From the NCBI RefSeq assembly GCF_036408855.1, contig NZ_JAZGJQ010000007.1:1-64000 (forward strand): a stretch of DNA of 64,000 nucleotides, given 5' to 3'. The notes under the pieces are model-generated. The model worked only from the letters and a program-made list of their open reading frames with translations. It made no database searches and had not been told where the DNA came from. Numbering within the stretch: position 1 is the first letter of the stretch; each line of letters begins with the position of its first letter. The position numbers and the translations under genes were made by a program. The DNA comes from Olsenella_K absiana. GTDB lineage: Bacteria > Actinomycetota > Coriobacteriia > Coriobacteriales > Atopobiaceae. This document shows, one piece after another, positions 18,046 to 26,872 of the stretch.

Positions 18046-19326
18046 GTGAAGCTGGAACTCGGAAAGATTTTCATCAAGGACATCCAGTTCGCCCCAGAGT
18101 CCAAGATAGAGGATGGCATCCTCTACGTTAACGCCGACGAGCTCACCGCCGTCGCCATGACGGAGGAGAAGCTCAAGAGCGTGAGCTTCGACATCGCCAG
18201 GCCCGGCGAGTCTGTCCGTATCACCCCGGTCAAGGACGTCATCGAGCCGCGCGTCAAGGTCGAGGGCCCCGGCGGCGTCTTCCCCGGCGTCATCAACAAG
18301 GTCACCACGGTGGGCAGCGGCAAGACCTACGCCCTCAAGGGCATGGCAGTCGTCACCGCCGGCCCGATCGTCGGCTTCCAGGAGGGCGTCATCGACATGT
18401 GCGGCCTCGGCGCCGAGTACACGCCCTTCTCCAAGACCATGAACCTCTGCCTCGTGGCCGAGCCCGTCGACGGCGTCGAGAAGCACGAGTACGAGGAGGC
18501 CGTCCGCCTCGCCGGCCTGAAGGTCGCCACCAAGATCGGCGAGCTCGCCCGCGACCTCACGCCCGACGAGGTCGAGACCTACGAGACCCCGGACATCGCC
18601 GAGGGCATGAAGCTCTACCCCGACCTGCCGCGCGTCGCCTACGTGCAGATGCTCCAGAGCCAGGGCCTGCTCCACGACACCTACGTCTACGGCGTCGACG
18701 CCAAGAAGATCCTCCCCACGATCCTCTACCCGACCGAGATCATGGACGGTGCGATCATCTCCGGCAACTGCGTCTCCGCGTGCGACAAGAACCCGACCTA
18801 CGTCCACGAGAACAACAAGGTGGTCGAGGAGCTCTACAAGCAGCACGGCAAGACCATCAACTTCGTCGGCCAGATCATCACCAACGAGAACGTCTACCTC
18901 GCCGACAAGGAGCGCTCCTCCAACCAGACCGCCAAGCTCTGCCGCATGCTCGGCCTCGACGCCGTCATCGTCTCGCAGGAGGGCTTCGGCAACCCCGACA
19001 CCGACCTCATCATGAACTGCAAGAAGATCGAGGCCGAGGGCGTCAAGACCGTCATCATCACCGACGAGTACGCCGGCCGTGACGGCAAGTCCCAGTCCCT
19101 CGCCGACGCCGACCCCGCAGCCGACGCCGTCGTCACCGGTGGCAACGCCAACGAGCTCGTCCACCTGCCCAAGCTCGACCGCGTCATCGGCACCCTCGCC
19201 TACGTCAACAAGATCGCCGGCGCCTCCGAGAGCACCCTGCAGCCCGACGGCTCCCTCGAGGTCGAGCTCCAGGTCATCACCGGCGCAACCAACGAGACCG
19301 GCTTCGGCACGCTGAGCGCACGCTAA
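18046..19326 (+). CDS. grdE: Glycine reductase protein B, GrdE proprotein
   Basis: A 426-residue proprotein of the substrate-specific component B. In characterised clostridial GrdE the chain is cleaved before a cysteine that becomes a pyruvoyl group, which forms the Schiff base with glycine; that site is intact here as GNCVSACDKN with Cys at residue 242. The two future subunits are about residues 1-241 and 242-426. GTG start with AGGAGGAGG upstream. grdB follows 14 bases after the stop, so the two are coupled. Confidence 0.95.
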   Translation: MKLELGKIFIKDIQFAPESKIEDGILYVNADELTAVAMTEEKLKSVSFDIARPGESVRITPVKDVIEPRVKVEGPGGVFPGVINKVTTVGSGKTYALKGMAVVTAGPIVGFQEGVIDMCGLGAEYTPFSKTMNLCLVAEPVDGVEKHEYEEAVRLAGLKVATKIGELARDLTPDEVETYETPDIAEGMKLYPDLPRVAYVQMLQSQGLLHDTYVYGVDAKKILPTILYPTEIMDGAIISGNCVSACDKNPTYVHENNKVVEELYKQHGKTINFVGQIITNENVYLADKERSSNQTAKLCRMLGLDAVIVSQEGFGNPDTDLIMNCKKIEAEGVKTVIITDEYAGRDGKSQSLADADPAADAVVTGGNANELVHLPKLDRVIGTLAYVNKIAGASESTLQPDGSLEVELQVITGATNETGFGTLSAR

Positions 19327-19340
19327 GGAGGTAAGAAGTC

Positions 19341-20654
19341 ATGGCAAAGATTCGCGTCATCCACTACATCAACCAGTTCTTCGCCCAGATCGGCGGCGAG
19401 GAGAAGGCCGACTACCCCGTCGAGTTCCGTGACGGCGAGAAGGTCGGCCCCGGTCTCGCCCTCTCCGCGGGCTTCGGCGACGAGGCGGAGATCGTCGGCA
19501 CCATCATCTGCGGCGACTCCTTCTTCAACGAGCACATCGACGAGGCCTCCGCGCAGATCATCGACATCCTCAAGGAGCACAAGCCCGACCTGTTCGTCGC
19601 CGGCCCCGCCTTCAACGCCGGCCGCTACGGCGTCGCCTGCGCCACCATCTGCGCCAAGGTCCAGGAGGAGCTCCACATCCCGGTCCTCACGGCCATGTAC
19701 GTCGAGAACCCGGGCGTCGACCTCTACAAGAAGGACGTCTACATCGTCCCGACCAAGAACAGCGCCGCCGGCATGAGGGACGCCGTCAAGAAGATGGTCC
19801 CGCTCGCGCTCAAGCTCGCCAAGGGCGAGAAGATCGGCGCCTCCTGCGAGGACAACTACATCAACCAGGGCGTCCGCGTCAACTTCTTCGAGGACAAGCC
19901 CGGTGCCGCCCGCGCCGTCGACATGCTCCTGAAGAAGATCTCCGGCAAGCCCTACACCACCGAGTACCCGATGCCGTCCTTCGACCGCGTCGACCCCAAC
20001 CCGCCCGTCACCGACCTCGCCCACGCCAAGGTCGCCCTCGTGACCTCCGGCGGCATCGTCCCCAAGGGCAACCCGGACCACATCGAGAGCTCCAACGCCT
20101 CCAAGTTCGGCGAGTACGACATCACGGGCGTCGAGGACCTCACCGCCGACACCTACGAGACCGCCCACGGCGGCTACGACCCCACCTACGCCAACGAGGA
20201 CGCCGACCGCGTCCTGCCCGTCGACGTGATGCGCGAGTTCGAGAAGGAGGGCCTGATCGGCTCCCTCCACAACAAGTTCTACACGACCGTCGGCAACGGT
20301 ACCGCCGTCGCCTCCGCCAAGAAGTTCGGCGAGGAGATCGCCAAGCGCCTCAAGGCGGACGGCGTGGACGCCGTCATCCTGACCTCCACTTGAGGCACCT
20401 GCACTCGTTGCGGTGCAACGATGGTCAAGGAAATCGAGCGCGCTGGTCTCCCCGTGGTTCACGTCTGCACGGTCACCCCGATCTCTCTCACGGTCGGCGC
20501 GAACCGCATCGTCCCGGCGATTGCCATTCCGCACCCGCTGGGCAACCCCTCCCTCCCCGCCGACGAGGAGAAGGAGCTCCGTCGTCGCCTGGTCAAGAAG
20601 GCGCTCCACGCCCTCGAGACCCCGGTCGACGGCCAGAAGGTCTTCGAGGACTAG
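19341..20654 (+). CDS. grdB: Glycine reductase protein B selenoprotein, GrdB
   Basis: A 437-residue selenoprotein. The frame runs to TGA at 20391-20393 and continues to TAG at 20654; the UGA encodes selenocysteine 351 in the motif U-G-T-C-T-R-C, the UxxCxxC arrangement of GrdB. Downstream residues VCTVTPISLTVGANRIVPAIAIPHPLGNP are the conserved GrdB C-terminus, proving read-through. With GrdE it converts glycine to a Se-carboxymethyl intermediate passed to GrdA. Ordinary ORF callers truncate it at 20393. AAGGAGG precedes the ATG. A strong terminator follows. Confidence 0.96.
20391..20425 (+). promoter_or_regulatory. UGA selenocysteine codon and bSECIS hairpin of grdB
   Basis: TGA at 20391-20393 is followed after 12 bases by a perfect six-base-pair hairpin CGTTGC-GGT-GCAACG (20406-20420). 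The position and the G/U-containing apical loop fit a bacterial SECIS element bound by SelB. The hairpin lies inside the coding sequence. Confidence 0.8.
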
Positions 20655-20670
20655 TACCTCCGCACGTCCA

Positions 20671-20700
20671 GGGCGGCGAGTGCTCGCTCGCCGCCCTTTT
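20671..20700 (+). terminator. Intrinsic terminator after grdB
   Basis: A perfect ten-base-pair stem (GGGCGGCGAG at 20671-20680 with 20687-20696), six-base loop and TTTT tail, 17 bases after the grdB stop. It ends the grdX-grdE-grdB transcript and separates it from the second symporter. Confidence 0.9.
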
Positions 20701-20883
20701 CGGGCCCGCGCACGTGGCGCCTTGGCCCGCATAACATTCTGCACGGCTTCCCCAACGTACGACCAGTTCAACCCTGTAAATGACGGGCGCAGCTGCGTTT
20801 TTGGGTTCTCATTGTTTGATTAGGCTTACTCATCTTGGCCGCAGACTGTGCCGTGCACCTGAGAATGAATTCGAGAGGACGAC

Positions 20884-22278
20884 ATGGACGCAGCTACCAT
20901 CGTTTCTAACGTATCGAACTTCATCTGGAACTCCATCCTGCTCTGGCTGCTCGTGGGCACGGGCGTCTTCTACTCGATCCGCACCCACTTCGTGCAGGTG
21001 CGCCACTTCGGGCGCGCCATGAAGCGCGTCTTCGGCAGCGTCAACCTGAACGGCGAGAAGGCCGGCAAGGAGGGCATGAGCTCGTTCCAGGCGCTCGCCA
21101 CCGCCATCGCTGCGCAGGTCGGCACCGGCAACATCGCCGGCTGCGCGACCGCGCTCGTCGCGGGCGGCCCCGGCGCCATCTTCTGGACCTGGGTCGCGGC
21201 CTTCTTCGGCATGGCCACGATCTACGGCGAGGCCTGCCTCGCGCAGAAGACCAAGACCCGCGACGAGGACGGCAACGTCATCGGTGGCCCGGTCTACTAC
21301 ATCCAGGCCGCATTCAAGGGCAAGCTCGGCCACGGCCTCGCCACCTTCTTCGCTATCGCGATCATCTTCGCCCTCGGCTTCGCGGGCATCATGGTCCAGT
21401 CCAACTCCATCGGCCAGGCCATGAACTCGGCCTTCGGCGCTCCCGTCTGGATCGTCGGCCTCATCGTCGCCGTCCTCGCCGGCTTCGTCTTCGTCGGCGG
21501 CATCGGCCGCATCGCCTCCGTCACCGAGAAGGTCGTGCCCTTCATGGCCCTCGCCTACCTCGTCGGCGGCATCGTGGTCCTCGTCATCAACGCCCAGAAC
21601 ATCCCCGCCGCCTTCAACGCCATCTTCGTCGGCGCCTTCAACCCGAGGGCCCTCGGCGGAGCGTTCGCCGGCATCAGCGTGAGCCAGGCCATCCGCTTCG
21701 GCGTCGCCCGCGGCCTGTTCTCCAACGAGGCCGGCCTCGGCTCCACGCCCCACTCCCACGCCATCGCCAAGGTCAAGCAGCCCCAGGAGGAGGGCGAGGT
21801 CGCCATGTTCGGCGTCTTCGTGACCTTCCTGATCGTCACCCTGACCGCCCTGGTCATCCTGACCTCCGGCGTGCTCCCCGGCTGCATCGAGGGCGGCATC
21901 ACCGGCACGACCGTCGCCCAGGAGGCCTTCCGCCTCGCCTTCGGCAACTTCGGCCCGCAGTACATCGCCATCTGCCTCGCGTTCTTCGCCTTCTCCACAA
22001 TCGTCGGCTGGTACTTCTTCGCCGAGCAGAACGTGCGCTGGCTGATCGGCAACAAGGCGGTCAAGTTCTTCACCGCGCTCGTCATCGTCATCATGTTCCT
22101 CGGCTCGCTGCTCAAGGTCGAGCTCGTCTGGAACCTCGCCGACCTCTTCAACGGCCTGATGGCCTTCCCGAACCTGCTCGCCCTTCTCGCCCTGTCCGGC
22201 ATCGTCGCCAAGCTCGCCCTGGACAAGGAGACGCCGGACCTCTCTCCGGACGCCGATAAGGCGGAGGAGAAGGAGTAG
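20884..22278 (+). CDS. Alanine/glycine:cation symporter (AGCS family), copy 2
   Basis: A 464-residue paralogue of the symporter at 15338 with the same signature regions (AAQVGTGNIAGCATALVAGGPG, GLFSNEAGLGSTPHSHA). The two copies differ mainly in the loop after about residue 160 and at the C-terminus, suggesting an old tandem duplication around the grd genes. GAGAGG precedes the ATG. A 229-base leader with its own A+T-rich segment lies between the grdB terminator and this gene, so it is separately transcribed. A strong terminator follows. Confidence 0.95.
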   Translation: MDAATIVSNVSNFIWNSILLWLLVGTGVFYSIRTHFVQVRHFGRAMKRVFGSVNLNGEKAGKEGMSSFQALATAIAAQVGTGNIAGCATALVAGGPGAIFWTWVAAFFGMATIYGEACLAQKTKTRDEDGNVIGGPVYYIQAAFKGKLGHGLATFFAIAIIFALGFAGIMVQSNSIGQAMNSAFGAPVWIVGLIVAVLAGFVFVGGIGRIASVTEKVVPFMALAYLVGGIVVLVINAQNIPAAFNAIFVGAFNPRALGGAFAGISVSQAIRFGVARGLFSNEAGLGSTPHSHAIAKVKQPQEEGEVAMFGVFVTFLIVTLTALVILTSGVLPGCIEGGITGTTVAQEAFRLAFGNFGPQYIAICLAFFAFSTIVGWYFFAEQNVRWLIGNKAVKFFTALVIVIMFLGSLLKVELVWNLADLFNGLMAFPNLLALLALSGIVAKLALDKETPDLSPDADKAEEKE

Positions 22279-22334
22279 GCTTCGCCTGCGTTCCCAGGCA
22301 CCGACCGGCACCCGCTGCCGGGCTTTGCACCCGA

Positions 22335-22364
22335 GGCGGGGAGGGACTTCCCTCCCCGCCTTTT
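22335..22364 (+). terminator. Intrinsic terminator after symporter copy 2
   Basis: GGCGGGGAGGG (22335-22345) pairs perfectly with 22350-22360, four-base loop, then TTTT. Confidence 0.9.
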
Positions 22365-22490
22365 CTGTGCCTCGCGGGATTGTGCGACAATGGGCGCGCA
22401 ACTACGTCGAGGGCCCGCACCCGGGGGCGGCCAGCCGCGCCAGCAGGCGCCGGCGGCCGCGCCACCGGTGCGCCCGGGGGGAGGATGAGC

Positions 22491-23717
22491 ATGCAACCGC
22501 CTGTCGTCACCATGTTCGGGGGGCACTCGTTCGTCCTCTTCTACAACCCCCGCGAGGACAACGGCTGCCTCAGCAACTGGTACGAGGCCCCCTTCGTCCT
22601 CGACGGCCGCGAGTTCGCCAACGTCGAGCAGGCCTTCGTGTACCTCAAGGCGATGCACTTCGGCGACGAGGCGACGGCGAACCGCGTCTTCGCCATGAGC
22701 GATCCCCTCTACCTGCAGCGGATCAACAAGCAGGTCACCCCCTACGACCGCAGGGAGTGGCTCGCGGTGCGCGAGTCGGTCATGCGCCGCTGCGTGGGCG
22801 AGAAAGTCGCGCAGGTCGAGGGCCTCGCGGACTTCCTGTGCTCCACGGGCGACGCCACCATCGCCGCCTGCTCGCCGCGCGACCGCTACTGGGGCAACGG
22901 CTGCGACCCCCTGAGCCTCTCCCGCCTCGTCCCAAGTGAGTGGCCGGGCAAAAACGTCCTGGGCTCCATCCTGGAGGACCTGCGCGCCACTCTGAGCACG
23001 GCCGAGAAGGACGCGCAGCCCGCGGTGCAGCCCGCTGCGCAGCCCGAGCCCGATGGCGAGACCGACCTCGATGCGACCGCCGTTGACTCGGAGGCCGTCG
23101 CATCGAACGAGGTGGCGGTCCCTGCCGTCGGTGAGGGCTCGGAGGGCTCCCCCGCCGGCTCGCCCGCATCCACGAGTTCCGGCTCCCCGTCCCCCGAGGG
23201 CGAGGGACCGACGGCCGCACCCCCGAGCGCCAGGCCCTTGTCGCAGGCGACGGGCGAGGGCGCGCTCCTCAAGAGGCTCGTCGCACGCTACCTCGGCAAC
23301 CTCACCGCCGACAACCTCGACAGGCTCGTCTCCGGCCTGAGCGCGGCCACCGTCGTCGTCCCCGTGACCCCCGTCGCCGAGGGCACGGACGGGCCGGACG
23401 GGACGCCCGACCCCGAGGCGCGCTTCGCCATCGAGCGCGACGGGCGTCGCGTGCGGCCCAACGTCCTGCAGAACGAGCAGGGACAGCGCTGGTTCGCCGT
23501 CTTCACGGGCGCAGACGAGGTCCCCGGCGCCGCGTCCGGCGAGCAGGAGACGGTCGAGCTGCCCATGACCGAGTGCGTGGAGATGGCCCGCACCAGGGGC
23601 GACGCCCTCGGCATCATCGTCAACGCCTTCTCGGACTGCCTGACGCTCACGCCCGAGACCTGCCTCAGGGTCGCCGAGGTGGCGCGTCGCGGCAGCGAGC
23701 GGCCGCTCGAGGCCTGA
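22491..23717 (+). CDS. NADAR domain fused to an SseB-like domain
   Basis: A 408-residue protein. Residues about 10-165 match the NADAR/YbiA family (FYNPREDNGCLSNWY near the start, NVEQAFVYLKAMHFGD, and DRYWGNGCDPLS), whose members are N-glycosidases acting on ADP-ribosylated or riboflavin-pathway substrates. A Pro/Glu/Ala-rich linker (about 170-250) leads to a C-terminal region resembling SseB domains (RWFAVFTGADEVPG, ALGIIVNAFSDCLTLTPE). ATG 22491 has GGAGG at a normal six-base distance; ATG 22485 is too close to it. The single-chain combination is unusual and its function is unknown. Confidence 0.75.
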   Translation: MQPPVVTMFGGHSFVLFYNPREDNGCLSNWYEAPFVLDGREFANVEQAFVYLKAMHFGDEATANRVFAMSDPLYLQRINKQVTPYDRREWLAVRESVMRRCVGEKVAQVEGLADFLCSTGDATIAACSPRDRYWGNGCDPLSLSRLVPSEWPGKNVLGSILEDLRATLSTAEKDAQPAVQPAAQPEPDGETDLDATAVDSEAVASNEVAVPAVGEGSEGSPAGSPASTSSGSPSPEGEGPTAAPPSARPLSQATGEGALLKRLVARYLGNLTADNLDRLVSGLSAATVVVPVTPVAEGTDGPDGTPDPEARFAIERDGRRVRPNVLQNEQGQRWFAVFTGADEVPGAASGEQETVELPMTECVEMARTRGDALGIIVNAFSDCLTLTPETCLRVAEVARRGSERPLEA

Positions 23718-23864
23718 CCGGCGCCAGGTCCTTCTCGCCCGCCCGGACTTTCCCACCGCTCGAAAGCGGGTCGCTGTGCGACGTGCGCCCGCGGGTATCA
23801 ACCTGGACGAGCCTGGCCGCGCCACGACGAGGCGCGGCCGCATCCGTCCGGGAGGGGGTCCACC

Positions 23865-24713
23865 ATGCGTGAGGTTCGGATCGACGAGAGGGACTTCGCG
23901 GACGAGGGCGCGCTCGGCGCCTACCTTGAGGAGGAGCTCGACCTCCCCGCAGGCAGCCTCGTCAGCCTCGCCGCGCTCGAGGGGCGGCTCGACGGGATCT
24001 GCGAGCCGACGCACGTCACGATCGTGCGGCCCATCTGGAACCGCGCGACGTGGTTCGACAAGGTGAGCACCGTGTTCGAGCGCGCGTCCGGCGGCAACTT
24101 CTACCTCACCGTGGACGTCAACTCCGAGGACCCGGCGGACTCCGTCGAGGCGCACGCGAGCGCCGAGGCCGCCCTCAGGCGCCTGCGCGAGGGCAACGAG
24201 CAGTACGTCGGCGCCCACCACGCCAACGGCGACGTCTCCGACGAGCTCATCTCCCGCCTCTTCGAGGAGGGCCAGCACCCCTTCGCCTGCGTCATCTCCT
24301 GCTCCGACGCGCGCGTGGTGCCCGAGCACATCTTCATGTGCGGGCTCGGAGAGATCTTCTGCATCCGCACCGCCGGAAACATCGTCGGCCCCTCGGAGCT
24401 CGCGAGCGCCGTGTACGCCTGCGCCCACCTGCACACGCCGCTGCTACTCGTGCTGGGCCACACGCACTGCGGCGCCATCGACGCTGCCATGCACGGAGGC
24501 TCGCGCGGGCCGGTAGGCTTCATCACCTCGAAGATCTCCGAGACCATCGGCGAGGAGCTCGACCCGCTCAAGGCGGCCGAGAAGAACGTGCGCGCCGGGA
24601 TGGCGACCCTCTCTGCGGACCGGGACCTCGCGGCCCTCGTGGACGCGGGCGAGCTCGAGATCCGAGGCGCGCTCTACCTCACGCACTCGGGCAGGGTCAG
24701 CTTCCTCGAGTAG
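23865..24713 (+). CDS. Beta-class carbonic anhydrase with barstar-like N-terminal domain
   Basis: A 282-residue protein. The C-terminal about 190 residues form a beta-carbonic anhydrase interconverting CO2 and bicarbonate: zinc ligands Cys146 (CSDAR, with the Asp-Arg dyad), His199 and Cys202 (GHTHCGA), and TAGNIV. The first about 88 residues are not part of that fold; they read like a barstar-type domain (DLPAGSLVSLAALEGRLDGI, TIVRP, VSTVFERAS). The start is ATG 23865 behind GGGAGGGGG. The domain call is by pattern only. It lies between the NADAR gene and a convergent deacetylase. Confidence 0.8.
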   Translation: MREVRIDERDFADEGALGAYLEEELDLPAGSLVSLAALEGRLDGICEPTHVTIVRPIWNRATWFDKVSTVFERASGGNFYLTVDVNSEDPADSVEAHASAEAALRRLREGNEQYVGAHHANGDVSDELISRLFEEGQHPFACVISCSDARVVPEHIFMCGLGEIFCIRTAGNIVGPSELASAVYACAHLHTPLLLVLGHTHCGAIDAAMHGGSRGPVGFITSKISETIGEELDPLKAAEKNVRAGMATLSADRDLAALVDAGELEIRGALYLTHSGRVSFLE

Positions 24714-24730
24714 GACGGACACGCGCCGCG

Positions 24731-26062
24731 CTACTTCGTGCCGTTCTCGACGCTGTCGGCAGAGAGGGCCGTCGGCCAGACGGCACCCTCGGGCATCTGC
24801 GCCGTGCCGGTCGCGATGTCCTCGGGAACGTCCGGGTCGGAGGCGAGCAGCTCGGAGAGGGTGACGAAGCGGTAGCCCTGGTCCTGCCACGCCTTGATCA
24901 CCTGCGGCAGGGCCTCGAGGTCCTGCTCGCGCGCACCGCCCCCGTCGTGCATGAGGATGATGGAGCCGGGCTCGTAGTAGCTCGTGGCGCCTGCCACGAT
25001 CTGGCTGACGCCGGGCTGCGCCCAGTCCCTGGTGTCGTGCGACCAGTACGTCGCGATCGAGACCCTGCCGCCGGAGTAGAGCCAGACCCTGGGGTCGATC
25101 GAGCCATAGGGGGGCCTCAGCGTGGAGACGGAGAGGCCGGTCGCGTCGGTGATCGCCGAGAGCGAGTCAGAGAGCTCCTGCTGGACCTCGGGCTCGGTGA
25201 GGGTCGTGAGCTGCTTGTGGTCCCAGGTGTGCGTGGCGACCTGGTTGCCCTCGGAGATGGCGCGGCGCACGGAGTCGGGGTACTCAGACACCTGCTCGCC
25301 GATCAGGAAGAAGGTCGCCTTGGCGCCGTACTGGTCGAGGATGTCGAGGTAGCGCTCGGTGTAGACGGACGGTCCGTCGTCGAAGGTGAGCGCGACGAGC
25401 TTCTCGCCGTTCGCGGGCTTCGGCGTGGCGCGCACGACAACCGCGTCCTGCCTCTGCTGGACCTGCACCTCGACCGTCTTGCCGGAGACGGAGCCCGTGC
25501 GCTCCTCCGTGATGCCGGGGTAGCCCCACTGGGAGACATAGAACACGATGCCCTGGGTGCCGGTGGTCCTGAGCTCGGGCTGCTCGGTCCGCTGCGCGGT
25601 GGCGTACTCCTCTGTCACGTCGTCTCCGTCCGTAAAGGTCAGGCGGTCACCGGCCCTCACGGCGCAGGTCGCCGCCTGCGCGGGGTCGAGCGCCTGGGCG
25701 TCCGCTCCGTCGCGCTCGAGCGTCGCCTCGTAGGCGTCCTCGGAGCCGGCGGTGAGGACGCTCCCGTCGACGGCGAGCAGGTCTCCGGCGGAGACCTGCG
25801 GGGACGCCTGCCGGAAGACCTCGTCCACGGTCGAGCCGCGCCTCACGCGCACCTCGGAGCCGTTCACCGTCACGCCGAAGGGGAGGTTGGCCGCGACGGC
25901 GACGCCCACGACGGCGACGACGGCGAGCGCCGCCACGACGACGAGGGCCACGAGGGCCCGTCGGCGCGGGCGGCGACGGCGTCTCCCCATCTCCCGGTAG
26001 GAGTCCGGGTCCCTGAAGTGGGCGGCCGTGTGCTGCTCGTACCCGCGCTTCCTCTTCGCCAT
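24731..26062 (-). CDS. Membrane-anchored polysaccharide deacetylase (NodB domain)
   Basis: A 443-residue protein with a very basic cytoplasmic N-terminus, one transmembrane helix (about 35-62), an extracellular spacer of beta character (about 65-240) and a C-terminal NodB domain. Catalytic features: LTFDDGPSVYT (base and metal Asp), ATHTWDHKQLTTL (metal His pair), LRPPYGS, and ILMHDGGG. Such enzymes deacetylate peptidoglycan N-acetylated sugars or other wall glycans. ATG 26060-26062 has AAGGG eight bases upstream; longer readings to 26122 lack one. Confidence 0.92.
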   Translation of the reverse strand: MAKRKRGYEQHTAAHFRDPDSYREMGRRRRRPRRRALVALVVVAALAVVAVVGVAVAANLPFGVTVNGSEVRVRRGSTVDEVFRQASPQVSAGDLLAVDGSVLTAGSEDAYEATLERDGADAQALDPAQAATCAVRAGDRLTFTDGDDVTEEYATAQRTEQPELRTTGTQGIVFYVSQWGYPGITEERTGSVSGKTVEVQVQQRQDAVVVRATPKPANGEKLVALTFDDGPSVYTERYLDILDQYGAKATFFLIGEQVSEYPDSVRRAISEGNQVATHTWDHKQLTTLTEPEVQQELSDSLSAITDATGLSVSTLRPPYGSIDPRVWLYSGGRVSIATYWSHDTRDWAQPGVSQIVAGATSYYEPGSIILMHDGGGAREQDLEALPQVIKAWQDQGYRFVTLSELLASDPDVPEDIATGTAQMPEGAVWPTALSADSVENGTK

Positions 26063-26239
26063 CGTCACGCCCTTCTCGCAGGGGCCCATGCCACCGGGGC
26101 ACGGGGCCGCCTCCTCGTACATTCTGATATGGGAACCATTCTATGCGAGCGACGGCCGCCCTGCCCGCGGATTCGCGCCCCTCTCGTTGCGCTATCCTCG
26201 GAACCTGACGACGCGACGGACGGACGCGAGGGGGACACC

Positions 26240-26788
26240 ATGGAGAAGGACGTGCGGCAGGCCGAGGCTACGGGCGCTCCTAAGGCTGCGGCCCCCTCCG
26301 CCGCGGCGGGCGCCCCCGACTACCCCCTCCTGGCGAGGAGCCTCGCCTCCCTCGCGGAGGGCGAGCCCCACTGGCTGCCGACGCTCGCGAACGCCTCGGC
26401 GCTCCTCTGGGAGAGGCTGCCACGGCTCAACTGGGCAGGGTTCTACCTGATCGACGACAGGGGCGACCTCCTGCTCGGCCCGTTCCAGGGCAGCCTGGCC
26501 TGCGTCCGGATCAAGCTCGGCTCCGGCGTCTGCGGCACCGCGGCCGCCGAGGACCGGACGCTCCGCGTGCCCGACGTCCACAGGTTCGCCGGCCACATCG
26601 CCTGCGACGCGGCCTCCAACTCAGAGATCGTCGTCCCGCTCCACGACGGCACGGGCGCCGTCGTGGGCGTGCTCGACCTCGACTCGCCTATCCTCGACCG
26701 GTTCTCGCCCGAGGACCAGGCGGGACTCGAGCTCTTCTGCCGGACCCTCGAGCGCTGCTGCAGGCTCTCCTCGCTCCCCCGCGCCTAG
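26240..26788 (+). CDS. msrC: Free methionine-(R)-sulfoxide reductase (GAF domain)
   Basis: A 182-residue GAF-domain enzyme reducing free methionine-R-sulfoxide. The family residues are present: LNWAGFYLI, GPFQGSLACVRIKLGSGVCGTAA with two cysteines, HIACDAASNSEIVVP with the third cysteine, and GVLDLDSPILDRFSPED. The first about 28 residues are an Ala/Pro-rich extension. ATG 26240 follows GAGGGGG. It is alone between two minus-strand genes and is an oxidative-stress enzyme unlinked to its neighbours. Confidence 0.9.
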   Translation: MEKDVRQAEATGAPKAAAPSAAAGAPDYPLLARSLASLAEGEPHWLPTLANASALLWERLPRLNWAGFYLIDDRGDLLLGPFQGSLACVRIKLGSGVCGTAAAEDRTLRVPDVHRFAGHIACDAASNSEIVVPLHDGTGAVVGVLDLDSPILDRFSPEDQAGLELFCRTLERCCRLSSLPRA

Positions 26789-26872
26789 GGCGCGGACGTG
26801 CTGGCGCCCGCCGGCGCGCAAAGCGCGTCTCGGCACCGGCGGACGACGGGGGCGCACTGACGCTGGCAGCCC

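Noticed and set aside
20391..20393. TGA as true end of grdB
   Set aside because: The conserved GrdB C-terminus continues in frame for 87 residues and a SECIS-like hairpin follows.
21555..24434. 959-codon minus-strand ORF across symporter, NADAR and carbonic anhydrase genes
   Set aside because: Antisense of real genes with good motifs; long antisense frames are expected at this G+C content.
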